From contig DASXVQ010000161.1 in NCBI GenBank assembly GCA_036504155.1, positions 1 to 64,000 on the forward strand: DNA of 64,000 bases, in the 5' to 3' direction. A program made the position numbers and the translations under genes. Positions 54,330-62,673 of the stretch are shown piece after piece; within the stretch, counting starts at the first letter, position 1; every line of letters begins with the position of its first letter. This stretch comes from JACRCT01 sp036504155 (lineage in GTDB: Bacteria > Myxococcota > Myxococcia > Myxococcales > UBA5297). The notes under the pieces are model-generated. The model had not been told where the DNA came from and did not search any database. It saw nothing but the letters and a program-made list of their open reading frames with translations.

Positions 54330-55196
54330 ATGACCTTCGACGAGGCGATGCAGCACGGCGAGGTGCGCCAGGCCGCCGAGGAGATCGAGCGCGACCTGGC
54401 CGGCGACCGCGTGCCCGCCAAGCTGTTCATGCTCTTCCAGCTCAAGGCGGTCCTCGAGGACTTCGGGCCCGCCCAGGCGGCGCTGGACGAGATCCGCCGC
54501 CTGCAGCCGCACACCGCCCCGCTCCTGGACGAACTGGCGCGCTGCCTCGCCGCCGACCGGGAGCGCGTCGGGCGCCGGCACACCCCGGAGCTCGCCGAGC
54601 ACCGCCACGGCGTCGGCGCACCCGCCCCGTTCCAGCTCGCGCTGGTGAAGGCGGCCGTGCTCTTCGCGCAGAAGGACAAGGCGGGCGCGGCCGCCGCCGT
54701 CGCCGAGGCCCGGACGCTGGCCCCCAAGGTGCCCGGCACGCTGACCCCGCGCGCCGGGGAGCCGGTGCGCTTCCTCGACCTCTCCGACTCGGACGACTTG
54801 CTGGGCCCGGTCCTCGAGACGGTGGGCCCCCAGGGTGTCGTCGACCTGCCCTTCTGCCAGCTGCGCTCGGTCAAGCTGCGCCTCGTCAACGGGTTCCAGG
54901 ACTCGCTCTGGATTCCCGCGGAGGTGGAGCTGGCGGACGGGCGGAGCATCGGCACGCGCCTGCCCGCCCAGTACACAGGCTCGGGCAACCACGGCCTCCC
55001 GGCGGTCCGGCTCGGCAACGCGACGATGTGGGACCGCGAGGGCGGCCTCGCCGTCGGCTTCGGCCAGCGCGACCTGCGGCTGACGACCACGGCGGGCGAG
55101 ACGGTGGTGGGCCTGCGGCAGGTGGCGCGGATCGACTTCGACGCGCCGGCGGGAACAGCCGCGAAGAAGGGGTTCTGGCAGAGGCTGTTCTCGTGA
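54330..55196 (+). CDS. TagJ/ImpE-like protein (orphan)
   Basis: The protein has 288 residues from the ATG at 54330 (GCGGAGGGG upstream). N-terminal helices (residues 1-140) resemble TPR-like units. The C-terminal domain has LGPVLETVGPQGVVDLPFCQ, GFQDSLWIPAEVELADG, YTGSGNHGLPAVRLGNATMW and GLAVGFGQRDLRLTT. This order (LGPVLE, LPF, DLxW.PA, GLGQR-like) matches TagJ/ImpE, an accessory protein of some type VI secretion systems that binds the TssB sheath. No tss gene is in the window, so either the machine is elsewhere or the protein has another job. It overlaps the next gene by GTGA, so the two are translated together. Confidence 0.65.
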   Translation: MTFDEAMQHGEVRQAAEEIERDLAGDRVPAKLFMLFQLKAVLEDFGPAQAALDEIRRLQPHTAPLLDELARCLAADRERVGRRHTPELAEHRHGVGAPAPFQLALVKAAVLFAQKDKAGAAAAVAEARTLAPKVPGTLTPRAGEPVRFLDLSDSDDLLGPVLETVGPQGVVDLPFCQLRSVKLRLVNGFQDSLWIPAEVELADGRSIGTRLPAQYTGSGNHGLPAVRLGNATMWDREGGLAVGFGQRDLRLTTTAGETVVGLRQVARIDFDAPAGTAAKKGFWQRLFS

Positions 55197-57253
55197 GCCC
55201 ACCCCGGGCGGCCAGGGCCTGGGCGTGGTTGGAGACCCCGCTGTTCGCGGCGCTCACCGGCCTGGCCTACCTGGCCTCCTTCTGGTTGAACCAGCGGGTC
55301 CCCCACAACGAGCCCGACGAGCGCTACCACCTCGCGCTGGCCCGGCTCCTCGCGACCGCCGACCCCCTGCCGCGCGAGCTGCCGCAGGTCGCCGGGCTCG
55401 GGTGGGATCAGTACTTCCCGGACAAGGAGTTCCTTTTCCACCAGCTGGCCGGCCTCGGCTATCGGCTGGCCGGGGAGCGCGGCGCCATGCTGCTCGCTCC
55501 GGTGCTGGGCCTCGCGGTGTTCCTCGCGCTCTTCTTCGTCGCGCGCCAGCGCCTGCCCCCCGCCCTCTCCTTCCTCGCGGTGGCGCTGCTCGGCGCCCTG
55601 TCCCCCTACTTTGGCTTCCGGACGGCGCTCTTGCGCCCGCACGTCCTGGCCATCCTCTGGTTCGCGCTCCTCGCCCTCGCGCTGGGACGCCGCAGCCGCG
55701 CGATGGCCTTCGCCGCCTGCTTCCTGTTCGCGCTCAGCTACCACGCCCTCTACGTCCCCGCGGCGCTGCTGGGCGTCCACGTGGCCTTCCACTGGCGCCT
55801 CCCGAGGCGCTGGGCGCTGGCCACCAGCGGCGTCGTGGGCCTGACGATCGGCACGCTCGTCAACCCCTACTTCCCTTCGACTCTCGTCATGGCCTGGCGC
55901 CACTCCCAGATTGCCTGGACCGACGTGGCGGGCGCCGGGCTGCGGTTCGGCGCCGAGCTCGTGCCGCCCCGGGCCGACGTCTTCCTCTCGCTCTTCTATG
56001 TCTTTTTCGCCGTCGTCGCCGCCGCGCTGGTCGTCTTGCTGCTGGCCATGCGCCGGTGGGAGGCGCTGGACGCCACGGACCGGGAGCGGGTCTACGACCT
56101 CTCGTTCGCCTTGGCCTCCGCCTCCGGGCTCTGGACGCTGACCGCCGTCAGCCCGCGCGCCGCCGAGTACGCCATCCCGCTCACCGTCCTCGTGCTCGCC
56201 GAGGCGCTCCCGCTCGCGCCGCGTCCGCGCCTGTCCTCGGCGGTCGCGCTCGGGTGCATCTTCGCGCTGCAGGCGCCCGCCTTCGTCTCGCAAGCCCGCC
56301 TGACCGAGCAGAAGTCCAGCCCCGCGGCCCGGCTCACGACCGCGGCCATCCAGGCGATCCCCGCGGACCGGCCCACCACCGTCTTCAACTGCAACTGGGA
56401 CTCCACGCCCTACCTGTTCCTCGAACGTCCGAAGGCCCGCTTCGTGGACGTGCTCGACCCCAGCCTCCTGGTGGAGGCGGCCCCCCAGCTCCACCGCGCA
56501 CGCGAGGTCTTCAACGCCGGCGCGGCGGCCGACCCGGCGGCCCTGCTCGCCGCGGTCTTCCCCGCGGAGTACGTGCTGTGCTCGAAGCCGGCCGCCGTCG
56601 AGCAGATGGAGATGGACCCCCACTTCCGGCGGCTGCATCCCGAGCGCTTCCCGCGCGGGGGCCCGGCCGGCCACGTCTTCGTGTACGCGGTCGCCCAAAC
56701 CCCAGTCGCGGCGTTCCCCACCGCCTACGAGGTGAAGCCGCTCGCCCCGGAGCAGGCGTCCCCCGCGGGCCCCGGCCCCTCGTGGACGACTCCGGGCCAG
56801 CCCGTCGAGGGGCGCCTGGCGGATCTCTCCGCCTCCCTGTCCGGCGCGCCTGGCTCCCGGGTGTGCGCGGCCGTTCGGCCCGGCCGCGGGGAGATGGCGC
56901 GCCACGCCGGCGCGCAACTGGTCGGAGTCGGCGGCGGGACGGACCTCGCGCTCCGGGTCGACGGCCGGGCGCTCTACGCCACCTCGTCCCCCGCCTCGAG
57001 ACCTCGCTTGATCGACCGGCTGGTCCGGCTCCCCGAGCCGCTGACGGCCGACTCCCGGGTCGAGCTGGTGGTCTGCTCGCCCAGCGGCGGCTCATTCCTC
57101 GCCGCGGCGCTGTCCTTCTGGACGACCTCCCAGCTCGACGAGCTGTGCCGCGCCAAGGGCGCCGAGGCGCCTCCTGCGTCGCCCGCGGAGCTGCCGTTCG
57201 GCGACTCGCCCGAGCGCACCTGCCTGGCCCCCCTGGCCGTCCCGCTCCGGTGA
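55193..57253 (+). CDS. GT-C-like multi-pass membrane protein
   Basis: The protein has 686 residues, with a GTG start in a 4-bp overlap with the TagJ-like gene. N-terminal HNEPDERYHLALARLLAT fits the acidic first-loop motif of GT-C glycosyltransferases (PMT/ArnT-like), followed by about ten membrane helices up to residue 420 (LLAPVLGLAVFLALFFVARQ, VAFHWRLPRRWALATSGVVG). Residues about 420-686 are a soluble domain with NCNWDSTPYLFLERPKARFV and VLCSKPAAVEQMEMDPHFRR, and a Ser-rich beta-structured end. Transfer of a sugar from a lipid carrier at the membrane is the likely activity, but no acceptor is known. Confidence 0.72.
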   Translation: MSPPRAARAWAWLETPLFAALTGLAYLASFWLNQRVPHNEPDERYHLALARLLATADPLPRELPQVAGLGWDQYFPDKEFLFHQLAGLGYRLAGERGAMLLAPVLGLAVFLALFFVARQRLPPALSFLAVALLGALSPYFGFRTALLRPHVLAILWFALLALALGRRSRAMAFAACFLFALSYHALYVPAALLGVHVAFHWRLPRRWALATSGVVGLTIGTLVNPYFPSTLVMAWRHSQIAWTDVAGAGLRFGAELVPPRADVFLSLFYVFFAVVAAALVVLLLAMRRWEALDATDRERVYDLSFALASASGLWTLTAVSPRAAEYAIPLTVLVLAEALPLAPRPRLSSAVALGCIFALQAPAFVSQARLTEQKSSPAARLTTAAIQAIPADRPTTVFNCNWDSTPYLFLERPKARFVDVLDPSLLVEAAPQLHRAREVFNAGAAADPAALLAAVFPAEYVLCSKPAAVEQMEMDPHFRRLHPERFPRGGPAGHVFVYAVAQTPVAAFPTAYEVKPLAPEQASPAGPGPSWTTPGQPVEGRLADLSASLSGAPGSRVCAAVRPGRGEMARHAGAQLVGVGGGTDLALRVDGRALYATSSPASRPRLIDRLVRLPEPLTADSRVELVVCSPSGGSFLAAALSFWTTSQLDELCRAKGAEAPPASPAELPFGDSPERTCLAPLAVPLR

Positions 57254-57352
57254 GGCCGCCTCGCTTGGCGTGAGCCCGGCTTCCTGTGCCATCCTGGGTT
57301 CTCGTTCGACCGCGCCCCGCCCATCCCGGGCGGGCCAGACCTGGGGGTCCTG

Positions 57353-59083
57353 ATGTCCACCGTCGTCCTCGGCGTGAACTGTGCGTACCACGAGTCCTCG
57401 GCCTGCCTGCTCAAGGACGGCGACGTCATCGCCGCGGTCGAGGAGGAGCGCTTCAACCGCCGCAAGCACGCCAAGGCTTCGCGCGTCGACAACGCCGACG
57501 AGCTGCCGCTGGCCGCCATCGAGTACGTGCTGCGCGCCGGCGGGGTCAGCCCCTCCGAGGTCGCCCACGTCGGCCTCACGCTCGACCCCGACAAGCGCCT
57601 GCGCGAGAACAAGGACCTCAACGAGCCGGGCATCCCGCTCAACGACTTCGGCACCCCCGAGGGCGAGGCCCTCTTCCACCGGCACGTCAAGCGCGCGGGC
57701 GTGCTGCTGCGCGAGCGCTTCCCCAAGGCCGAGATCCACTTCCTCGAGCACCACCTCTGCCACGCCGCCAGCACCTTCTTCCCGTCGGCCCACGAGCGCG
57801 CCGCGGTGCTCACCGTCGACGGCATCGGCGAGTCGGCCTCGACCTGGATGGGCGTCGGCGAGGGCAACAAGCTCACCCGCATCCACGAGGTGCGCTACCC
57901 CCACTCGCTCGGCTTCGTCTGGGAGAAGCTGTCCGAGCACCTGGGCTTCGACGTCTACGGCGGACCCGGGAAGCTGATGGGCTACGCCAGCATCACCGAC
58001 CCGCGCGGCGAGAAGAGCGGGATCGACTACGCCGAGCGCTTCCGCCAGCTCCTGCGCCCGGACGGCGACGGCTTCAGCGTCGACAACCAGGCGATGCGCT
58101 TCCGCACCGGCGACTTCGCCGGCCTCGAGCCCCTCTTCGGCCCCCGCCGCAAGGAGGTGGTCGACCGCTTCGAGGAGGCCTCCATCGCCAGCGGCCTGCA
58201 GGTGGCCACCGAGGAGATCCTCGTCCATCTCGCCCGCCGCCTGCACGAGAAGACCGGCGCCGAGGCGCTGTGCCTGGCCGGCGGGGTGTCCCTCAACTGC
58301 GTCGCCAACTCCGCGCTGCTCGCCAAGACGCCCTTCCGCATGCTGCACGCCGAGGCCGCCGCCAACGACGCCGGCACCGCGCTGGGCGCCGCCTGCCTGC
58401 TCTGGTGCCAGGTGCTGGGCAACACCCGCCGGCCGCGGCTCACGCACTCCTACCTGGGCCCCTGCTACAGCGAGTCGGAGATCGCCTTCGCGCTCCAGGC
58501 GACCCACCTCAAGGCCACCAAGCCCGACGACCTCGCCCGCGAGGTGGCCGAGATGATCGTCCACGGCGGCGTGGTGGCCTGGTTCCAGGGCCGGCTGGAG
58601 TTCGGGCCGCGCGCCCTGGGCAACCGCAGCATCCTGGCCGACCCCAGCCGCTTCGACATCCGCACCCGCCTCAACGCCAAGGTCAAGGAGCGCGAGTCGT
58701 TCCGGCCCTTCGCCCCCTCGGTCCTGGCCGAGGACGTGGGCGTGCACCTGAAGGCCCCGGCCGACCTCGACGCCGCCGAGTACATGCTCCTGGCCCTCGA
58801 GGTGAAGGACCGCCGCAGCGCCCAGCTCATCCCCGCGGTGGTCCAGGAGAACGGCTCCACCGGCATCGCCACCTCGCGCGCCCACGTGGTGCGCGACGAG
58901 GCCAACCCGCTCTACGCCCGCCTGTTGCGCGAGCTGAAGGCGCGCACCGGGCTGGGCATGGTGCTCAACACCTCCTTCAACATCAGCGAGCCCATCGTCT
59001 GCGCCCCGGAGCACGCGGTGCGCACCTTCGAGCGCTCGAAGATGGACGCGCTGGCCATCGGCCCGTTCCTGGTGCGCCGCTAG
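57353..59083 (+). CDS. NodU/CmcH-family carbamoyltransferase
   Basis: The protein has 576 residues, the normal length; the ATG at 57353 follows GGGGGTCCTG. The N-terminal Kae1/HypF-like domain has LGVNCAYHESSACLLKDG, EEERFNRRKHAKA and the metal-binding HHLCHAASTFF. LAGGVSLNCVAN, NDAGTALGAACLL, RLEFGPRALGNRSIL, SFRPFAPSVLAE and VLNTSFNISEPIV complete the family pattern. Enzymes of this group move a carbamoyl group from carbamoyl phosphate, through carbamoyl-AMP, to a hydroxyl on a Nod factor, antibiotic or sugar. The acceptor is unknown. The radical SAM gene follows with no gap. Confidence 0.92.
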   Translation: MSTVVLGVNCAYHESSACLLKDGDVIAAVEEERFNRRKHAKASRVDNADELPLAAIEYVLRAGGVSPSEVAHVGLTLDPDKRLRENKDLNEPGIPLNDFGTPEGEALFHRHVKRAGVLLRERFPKAEIHFLEHHLCHAASTFFPSAHERAAVLTVDGIGESASTWMGVGEGNKLTRIHEVRYPHSLGFVWEKLSEHLGFDVYGGPGKLMGYASITDPRGEKSGIDYAERFRQLLRPDGDGFSVDNQAMRFRTGDFAGLEPLFGPRRKEVVDRFEEASIASGLQVATEEILVHLARRLHEKTGAEALCLAGGVSLNCVANSALLAKTPFRMLHAEAAANDAGTALGAACLLWCQVLGNTRRPRLTHSYLGPCYSESEIAFALQATHLKATKPDDLAREVAEMIVHGGVVAWFQGRLEFGPRALGNRSILADPSRFDIRTRLNAKVKERESFRPFAPSVLAEDVGVHLKAPADLDAAEYMLLALEVKDRRSAQLIPAVVQENGSTGIATSRAHVVRDEANPLYARLLRELKARTGLGMVLNTSFNISEPIVCAPEHAVRTFERSKMDALAIGPFLVRR

Positions 59084-60058
59084 ATGAACCGCGGCGACCT
59101 GCGGCGCCCGGCGTTCGTCGAGCGGGTCCCGGTCTGGCTCGCGGGCCGGCCCTCGCAGCGGCTCATCGTCATCCTGCGGGCCAGCGGCTGCGCCTGGGCG
59201 CGCAAGCCCGGCGGCGGCTGCACCAACTGCGGCTTCGACCGGCTGACGACGCACGGCGAGCCGGTCACGTCCGACGACCTCGTCGCCCAGTTCGAGGCCG
59301 CGCTGGCCCAGGCCGGCCTCGACGGCGTGGGCGAGGTGGACCTCTACAACTCCGGGTCCTTCTTCGCGGACCCGGAGATCCCCCCGGACGCGCGCGCCCG
59401 CATCCTCGAGCGGCTGGGCCGGGAGGGCGGCGTCTCGCGGGTGCTCGTCGAGTCGCGGCCGGAGTTCGTGCGCGCGGCGGACCTGGCGGCGGCGCGCGCG
59501 GCGCTGGGCCCGCGCCAGCTGGAGGTGGGCATCGGCCTGGAGAGCTGCGACGACCGCGTGCGCGACGTGCTCATCCACAAGGGCTTCGGCCTGTCGGAGT
59601 TCGAGAAGGCGGTGGCCGCGCTCGGGGCGCACGGGGTGCGGCTCTTGGTCTACGTCCTGGTCAAGCCGCTGGGCCTCTCCGAGCGCGAGGCGATCGAGGA
59701 CGTCATCGCCACCGCCCGCTACGTCTTCTCGCTCGCGCACCGGCTGGGCGTCGCCGCGCGCATCGCGCTGGAGCCGGTGTTCGTCGCTCCGGGCACCAAG
59801 CTCGAGAAGGAGTTCCTCGAAGGGCGCTACCAGCCGCCGAGCCTGTGGTCGGTCGTGGAGATCGTCCGGCGGGTGCACCCGCTCGGGGAGCTGCTGGTGG
59901 GCCTGTCCGACGAGGGGCTCGAGCCGCGCCGGCTCCCCAGCGGCTGCGAGGCCTGCAGCGCCGACCTGCGCGCCTCCCTCGCCGAGTACAACCGCACCCG
60001 GGACCCGAAGGCGCTGGACGCGGCGCACTGCGCCGCCTGCGAGGCGGCCAGGCCCTGA
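59084..60058 (+). CDS. TIGR01210-type radical SAM protein
   Basis: The protein has 324 residues. Its ATG immediately follows the TAG of the carbamoyltransferase gene, so translation is probably coupled. The cluster motif is unusual: C36, C46 and C49 in ASGCAWARKPGGGCTNCGF (C-x9-C-x2-C), as in the TIGR01210/RaSEA-like family, which includes an archaeosine synthesis enzyme. Later parts fit an Elp3-like barrel (LEVGIGLESCDDRVRDVLIH, KGFGLSEFEKAVAALGAHGV, EPVFVAPGTKLEKEF). The C-terminus carries two further pairs, GCEAC and HCAAC, that could bind zinc or a second cluster. No archaeosine pathway genes are near; the substrate is unknown. Confidence 0.82.
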   Translation: MNRGDLRRPAFVERVPVWLAGRPSQRLIVILRASGCAWARKPGGGCTNCGFDRLTTHGEPVTSDDLVAQFEAALAQAGLDGVGEVDLYNSGSFFADPEIPPDARARILERLGREGGVSRVLVESRPEFVRAADLAAARAALGPRQLEVGIGLESCDDRVRDVLIHKGFGLSEFEKAVAALGAHGVRLLVYVLVKPLGLSEREAIEDVIATARYVFSLAHRLGVAARIALEPVFVAPGTKLEKEFLEGRYQPPSLWSVVEIVRRVHPLGELLVGLSDEGLEPRRLPSGCEACSADLRASLAEYNRTRDPKALDAAHCAACEAARP

Positions 60059-60103
60059 CGGACCGTTGGCCGGCGCGCGCGACGGCGCAGCCTCGGGACT
60101 GGA

Positions 60104-60607
60104 CTATCGCCGCTTCTCCAGCTCGGAGAGGACCGCGTCCAGCTCGCGCTCCTCCCGGGAGATGTCGAAGCCCGCCACGCGCGCCCCCTCGAGGATGCCC
60201 AGCGCCAGGACCATGAGGTCGAGCACGCTGCGATCGGGCTTCTCGTCCGGGTGGTCGACCACGTGGTGGCGCAGCTGCGCGTAGGCGGCGAGGAAGTCTT
60301 GCATGCACACCACCGGCGGGAGCGTCGGGGCGTGAGGCACCGCGGGGGTGACCGCCGCGAAGGCGATGCCGATGTCGGCGATGGCGATCTCGTGGCCGTC
60401 GCCGAAGCCGAGCATCAGGTAGGGCACGCCGCTCTGGGAGTTGGGGCGCTCCTCGACGGCCACCAGCTCGCTCAGCCGGATCTGCAGGCGCTTGCCCGAG
60501 GCGATCTCGAGCAGGTCCCCCGTCGGTTCGTCGAACAGCGCCCAGGACGGGTGGCGCGCGCAGAAGGCGCGCAGGGTCTGGACGAGGGCCGAGCGGTCGA
60601 CGGTCAT
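60104..60607 (-). CDS. Hypothetical cytoplasmic protein
   Basis: The protein has 167 residues from the ATG at 60607 (GGAGCCCTGAC upstream). A mixed alpha/beta N-terminal half (HPSWALFDEPTGDLLEIASG, VPYLMLGFGDGHEIAIADIG) is followed by a helical half (MQDFLAAYAQLRHHVVDHPD, VLDLMVLALGILEGARVAGF, REERELDAVLSELEKRR). It is not recognised. No signal peptide. It converges on the radical SAM gene, 45 bp apart. Confidence 0.68.
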   Translation of the reverse strand: MTVDRSALVQTLRAFCARHPSWALFDEPTGDLLEIASGKRLQIRLSELVAVEERPNSQSGVPYLMLGFGDGHEIAIADIGIAFAAVTPAVPHAPTLPPVVCMQDFLAAYAQLRHHVVDHPDEKPDRSVLDLMVLALGILEGARVAGFDISREERELDAVLSELEKRR

Positions 60608-60935
60608 GTCAGGGCTCCGGATGGGTGGGGCGCGCGGAGTATAAGGCCGCCCCGCTTCCGGCACCTCCGGCTCGTCGTCCCCGCTCGCCCGCGCCCGCGG
60701 CACCACACGCGGAACGCCGTTTCCCATCTGCGCCTCCCGCCGACCGCCCGGCGACCGACCGCCCGCCGAGCAGATCTCGGCACGCCCTTTGCCCTGCTGG
60801 GCCTTCGACAGGCGGCGCTGGGCGGGGAGCGGATGGATTCGGGCGGCGGGTATGGGCGGTGGAGGGGCCTCTCGCTTCCCAGCGCCCGCCTGTCGTCCCG
60901 GGCCCTGGCCGAGGCAGGCGAAGGGGCGTGAGGAC
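60608..60935. other. Divergent intergenic region, no gene seen
   Basis: These 328 bp lie between the divergent starts at 60607 and 60936. Open frames here have unnatural Pro/Arg composition. The right end supplies the TGAGGAC site of the tmk gene. The only feature on the left is an AT-richer GAGTATAAGG at about 60637-60646, possibly part of a promoter. Confidence 0.45.
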
Positions 60936-62606
60936 TTGTTCATCGTCTTCGAGGGCATCGAGGGCAGCGGCAAGACCACCCTGTCCGACCGGGTGACGGC
61001 CCGGCTGCGCGGCCTGGGCCACCGCGTCTGCCACGCGCGCGAGGCCGGAGCGCTCGCCTCGCCCGTCGCCGAGCGCATCCGCTCGCTGGTCCGCGAGGTG
61101 CGCCCCCTGGCGCTCTGCGAGACCTCGGAGTTCCTGCTCCACGCCGCGCGGGAGGCGCAGAGCGTCGAGGAGATCGTCCGCCCGGCGCTCGCCCGCGGGG
61201 ACTGGGTCGTCGCCGACCGCTTCGTCTACTCGCGCCTGGCCCTGGCCCGCGAGCGGGGCGAGCTCGATCCCGCCGCGCTCTGGCCGGTGCTCCAGCTCGC
61301 CTCGGCGGGGCTCTCGCCGGACCTGGTCGTCTTCGTCGACGTCGAACCCTCCATCGCCAGCGCCCGCCGGAGGTGCGGCAGGCTCGCCGCCGGCAAGGGC
61401 GGCGACCCCGGCCACGAGGGCCAGGCGGGCGCCGGGCTCCCCTGCCGCGTCCGCCGCTGCCTCTACCGCCTCGCCCAGGCCGACCCCGACCGCTGGCTCG
61501 TCTTCGACAACACCTGGGCGTCCCTCGACGAGGCCGAGGAGGCCATCGTGCGTTCGGTGCTCTCCCGCGCCGAAGGCCAACCGGCGCCCGCCTTGCCCCG
61601 CTCCCGCGGCCCCGCGGGGCTGCCCGGCCCGGCGGACGTGCCCCGCGACGAGCGCGCGGTGCGGCGCTGCCTCTTGGCGGCGGTGGACGCGGTGGCCTCC
61701 CGCGAGCCGCCGCTGGCCGCCTGGCTCGTCCGGGGCCTGTCCGGCGCCGACGTGGACGAACGGCGGCTGCGGCTGGCGCTCAAGGCCCCGGCGGTCGTCG
61801 CGCACGGGCTGGCGGGCCTGGGCGGCGCCGGCCCGATGGCGCTGCGCCACGCGCTGAAGGCGGTGGTGCCCGACGAGGTCGCGCGCAGCCTCACGGGGCT
61901 GTGGGGAGACGAGGCGCTCGGCTTGCGCCGGGAGCTGGAGGACCGCGCGCCGCGCGCGGTGGCCAGGAGCCTCGCCGGCGTCCTGGCGCCGCAGGCGATG
62001 GCGGTGCGCGCCGAGCTGGCGCCCCGGGCTCCCGCCGAGGTGCTCGAGGGCCTCTCCGGGGTGGCGACCGACGAGGCCTGGGAGCTGCGGCGGGCGCTGT
62101 CCTCCTCGGCCCCTCTCGAGGCGCTGGCCCGCAGCCTCGCGGGCCTCGACTCGCAGGAGGCCTGGGCCCTGCGCGAGAGCCTGCTCGCCGGCGCCCCGCT
62201 CGCGGTGGTGGAGAGCCTCGCCGGGCTGGCGAGCCCGCACGCCTTCGAGCTGCGGCGCCGCTTCCTGCCGCGGGCGCCCCGGGCGGTGCTCGACACGCTC
62301 GCCGGCCTGGAGGGCGACGAGGCCTTCGCGCTGCGCGAGGCGGCGGGCGAGCGCATGCGCGAGGCGGTGGAGAGCGCGGCCGGGCTCGGGAGCGAGCGGG
62401 CATGGACCCTGCGGGAGCGGCTGCTCGCGGTCTGGCCGGCGTCCGTCGTCCGGTCGCTCTCGGGGCTCGCGCACGCGGCGCGTGGCCGCGAGCTGCTCTT
62501 CCGGGTGCTGGAGCGCGCCTCGGGTGACCTCGAGGTGCTGCGCGAGGCCGCCTGGGTCCTCGACGACGCCTCGGCCCCGGAGCGGCCACTCTCCCGCACG
62601 GGATGA
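60936..62606 (+). CDS. tmk: Thymidylate kinase fused to a long alpha-repeat domain
   Basis: The protein has 556 residues. The TTG at 60936, with TGAGGAC upstream, gives the usual Tmk start (M)FIVFEGIEGSGKTTL; the frame remains open upstream to an ATG at 60789, but that part looks unnatural. Residues 1-210 are dTMP kinase: P-loop EGIEGSGKTTL, ETSEFLLHAAREAQ, the VVADRFVYSRLAL DR(Y/F) motif and LVVFVDVEPSIASARRR. It phosphorylates dTMP to dTDP. Residues about 263-545 form a repeat domain of nine or ten units of about 27 residues. A normal Tmk has 200-220 residues, so the extra domain more than doubles it. The rsmB gene lies 67 bp downstream. Confidence 0.88.
   Translation: MFIVFEGIEGSGKTTLSDRVTARLRGLGHRVCHAREAGALASPVAERIRSLVREVRPLALCETSEFLLHAAREAQSVEEIVRPALARGDWVVADRFVYSRLALARERGELDPAALWPVLQLASAGLSPDLVVFVDVEPSIASARRRCGRLAAGKGGDPGHEGQAGAGLPCRVRRCLYRLAQADPDRWLVFDNTWASLDEAEEAIVRSVLSRAEGQPAPALPRSRGPAGLPGPADVPRDERAVRRCLLAAVDAVASREPPLAAWLVRGLSGADVDERRLRLALKAPAVVAHGLAGLGGAGPMALRHALKAVVPDEVARSLTGLWGDEALGLRRELEDRAPRAVARSLAGVLAPQAMAVRAELAPRAPAEVLEGLSGVATDEAWELRRALSSSAPLEALARSLAGLDSQEAWALRESLLAGAPLAVVESLAGLASPHAFELRRRFLPRAPRAVLDTLAGLEGDEAFALREAAGERMREAVESAAGLGSERAWTLRERLLAVWPASVVRSLSGLAHAARGRELLFRVLERASGDLEVLREAAWVLDDASAPERPLSRTG
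61722..62454 (+). repeat. Nine tandem ~81-bp units encoding the Tmk C-terminal repeats
   Basis: Consensus SLAGLxxxEAWALRExLxxxAPxAVxx. Examples of unit starts: GLAGLGGAGPMALR, SLTGLWGDEALGLRREL, SLAGLDSQEAWALRESL, SLAGLASPHAFELRRR, TLAGLEGDEAFALREA and SAAGLGSERAWTLRERL. A tenth, degenerate unit starts with SLSGLAHAARG. Each unit reads as a helix pair, resembling HEAT-type repeats. Confidence 0.8.
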
Positions 62607-62673
62607 GGGCGGGACCGGTCCACCCCGGATTCCAGGGTGCGGCCCCGGGATGCGGCGTGTAGCATCGCCCGCC

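Noticed and set aside
54330..55196. Type VI secretion locus suggested by the TagJ/ImpE-like gene
   Set aside because: No tssB, tssC, clpV, hcp, vgrG or membrane-complex gene is present in the window, so no system can be claimed.
51938..56917. Open minus-strand frame of 1659 codons
   Set aside because: Only the last 435 codons are a real gene (CNNM/CBS protein). The rest is antisense to nadA, the TagJ-like and the GT-C-like genes, with unnatural His/Arg/Gly composition.
59084..60058. Archaeosine biosynthesis
   Set aside because: The radical SAM protein resembles the family, but tRNA-guanine transglycosylase and archaeosine synthase partners are absent here and archaeosine is an archaeal base.
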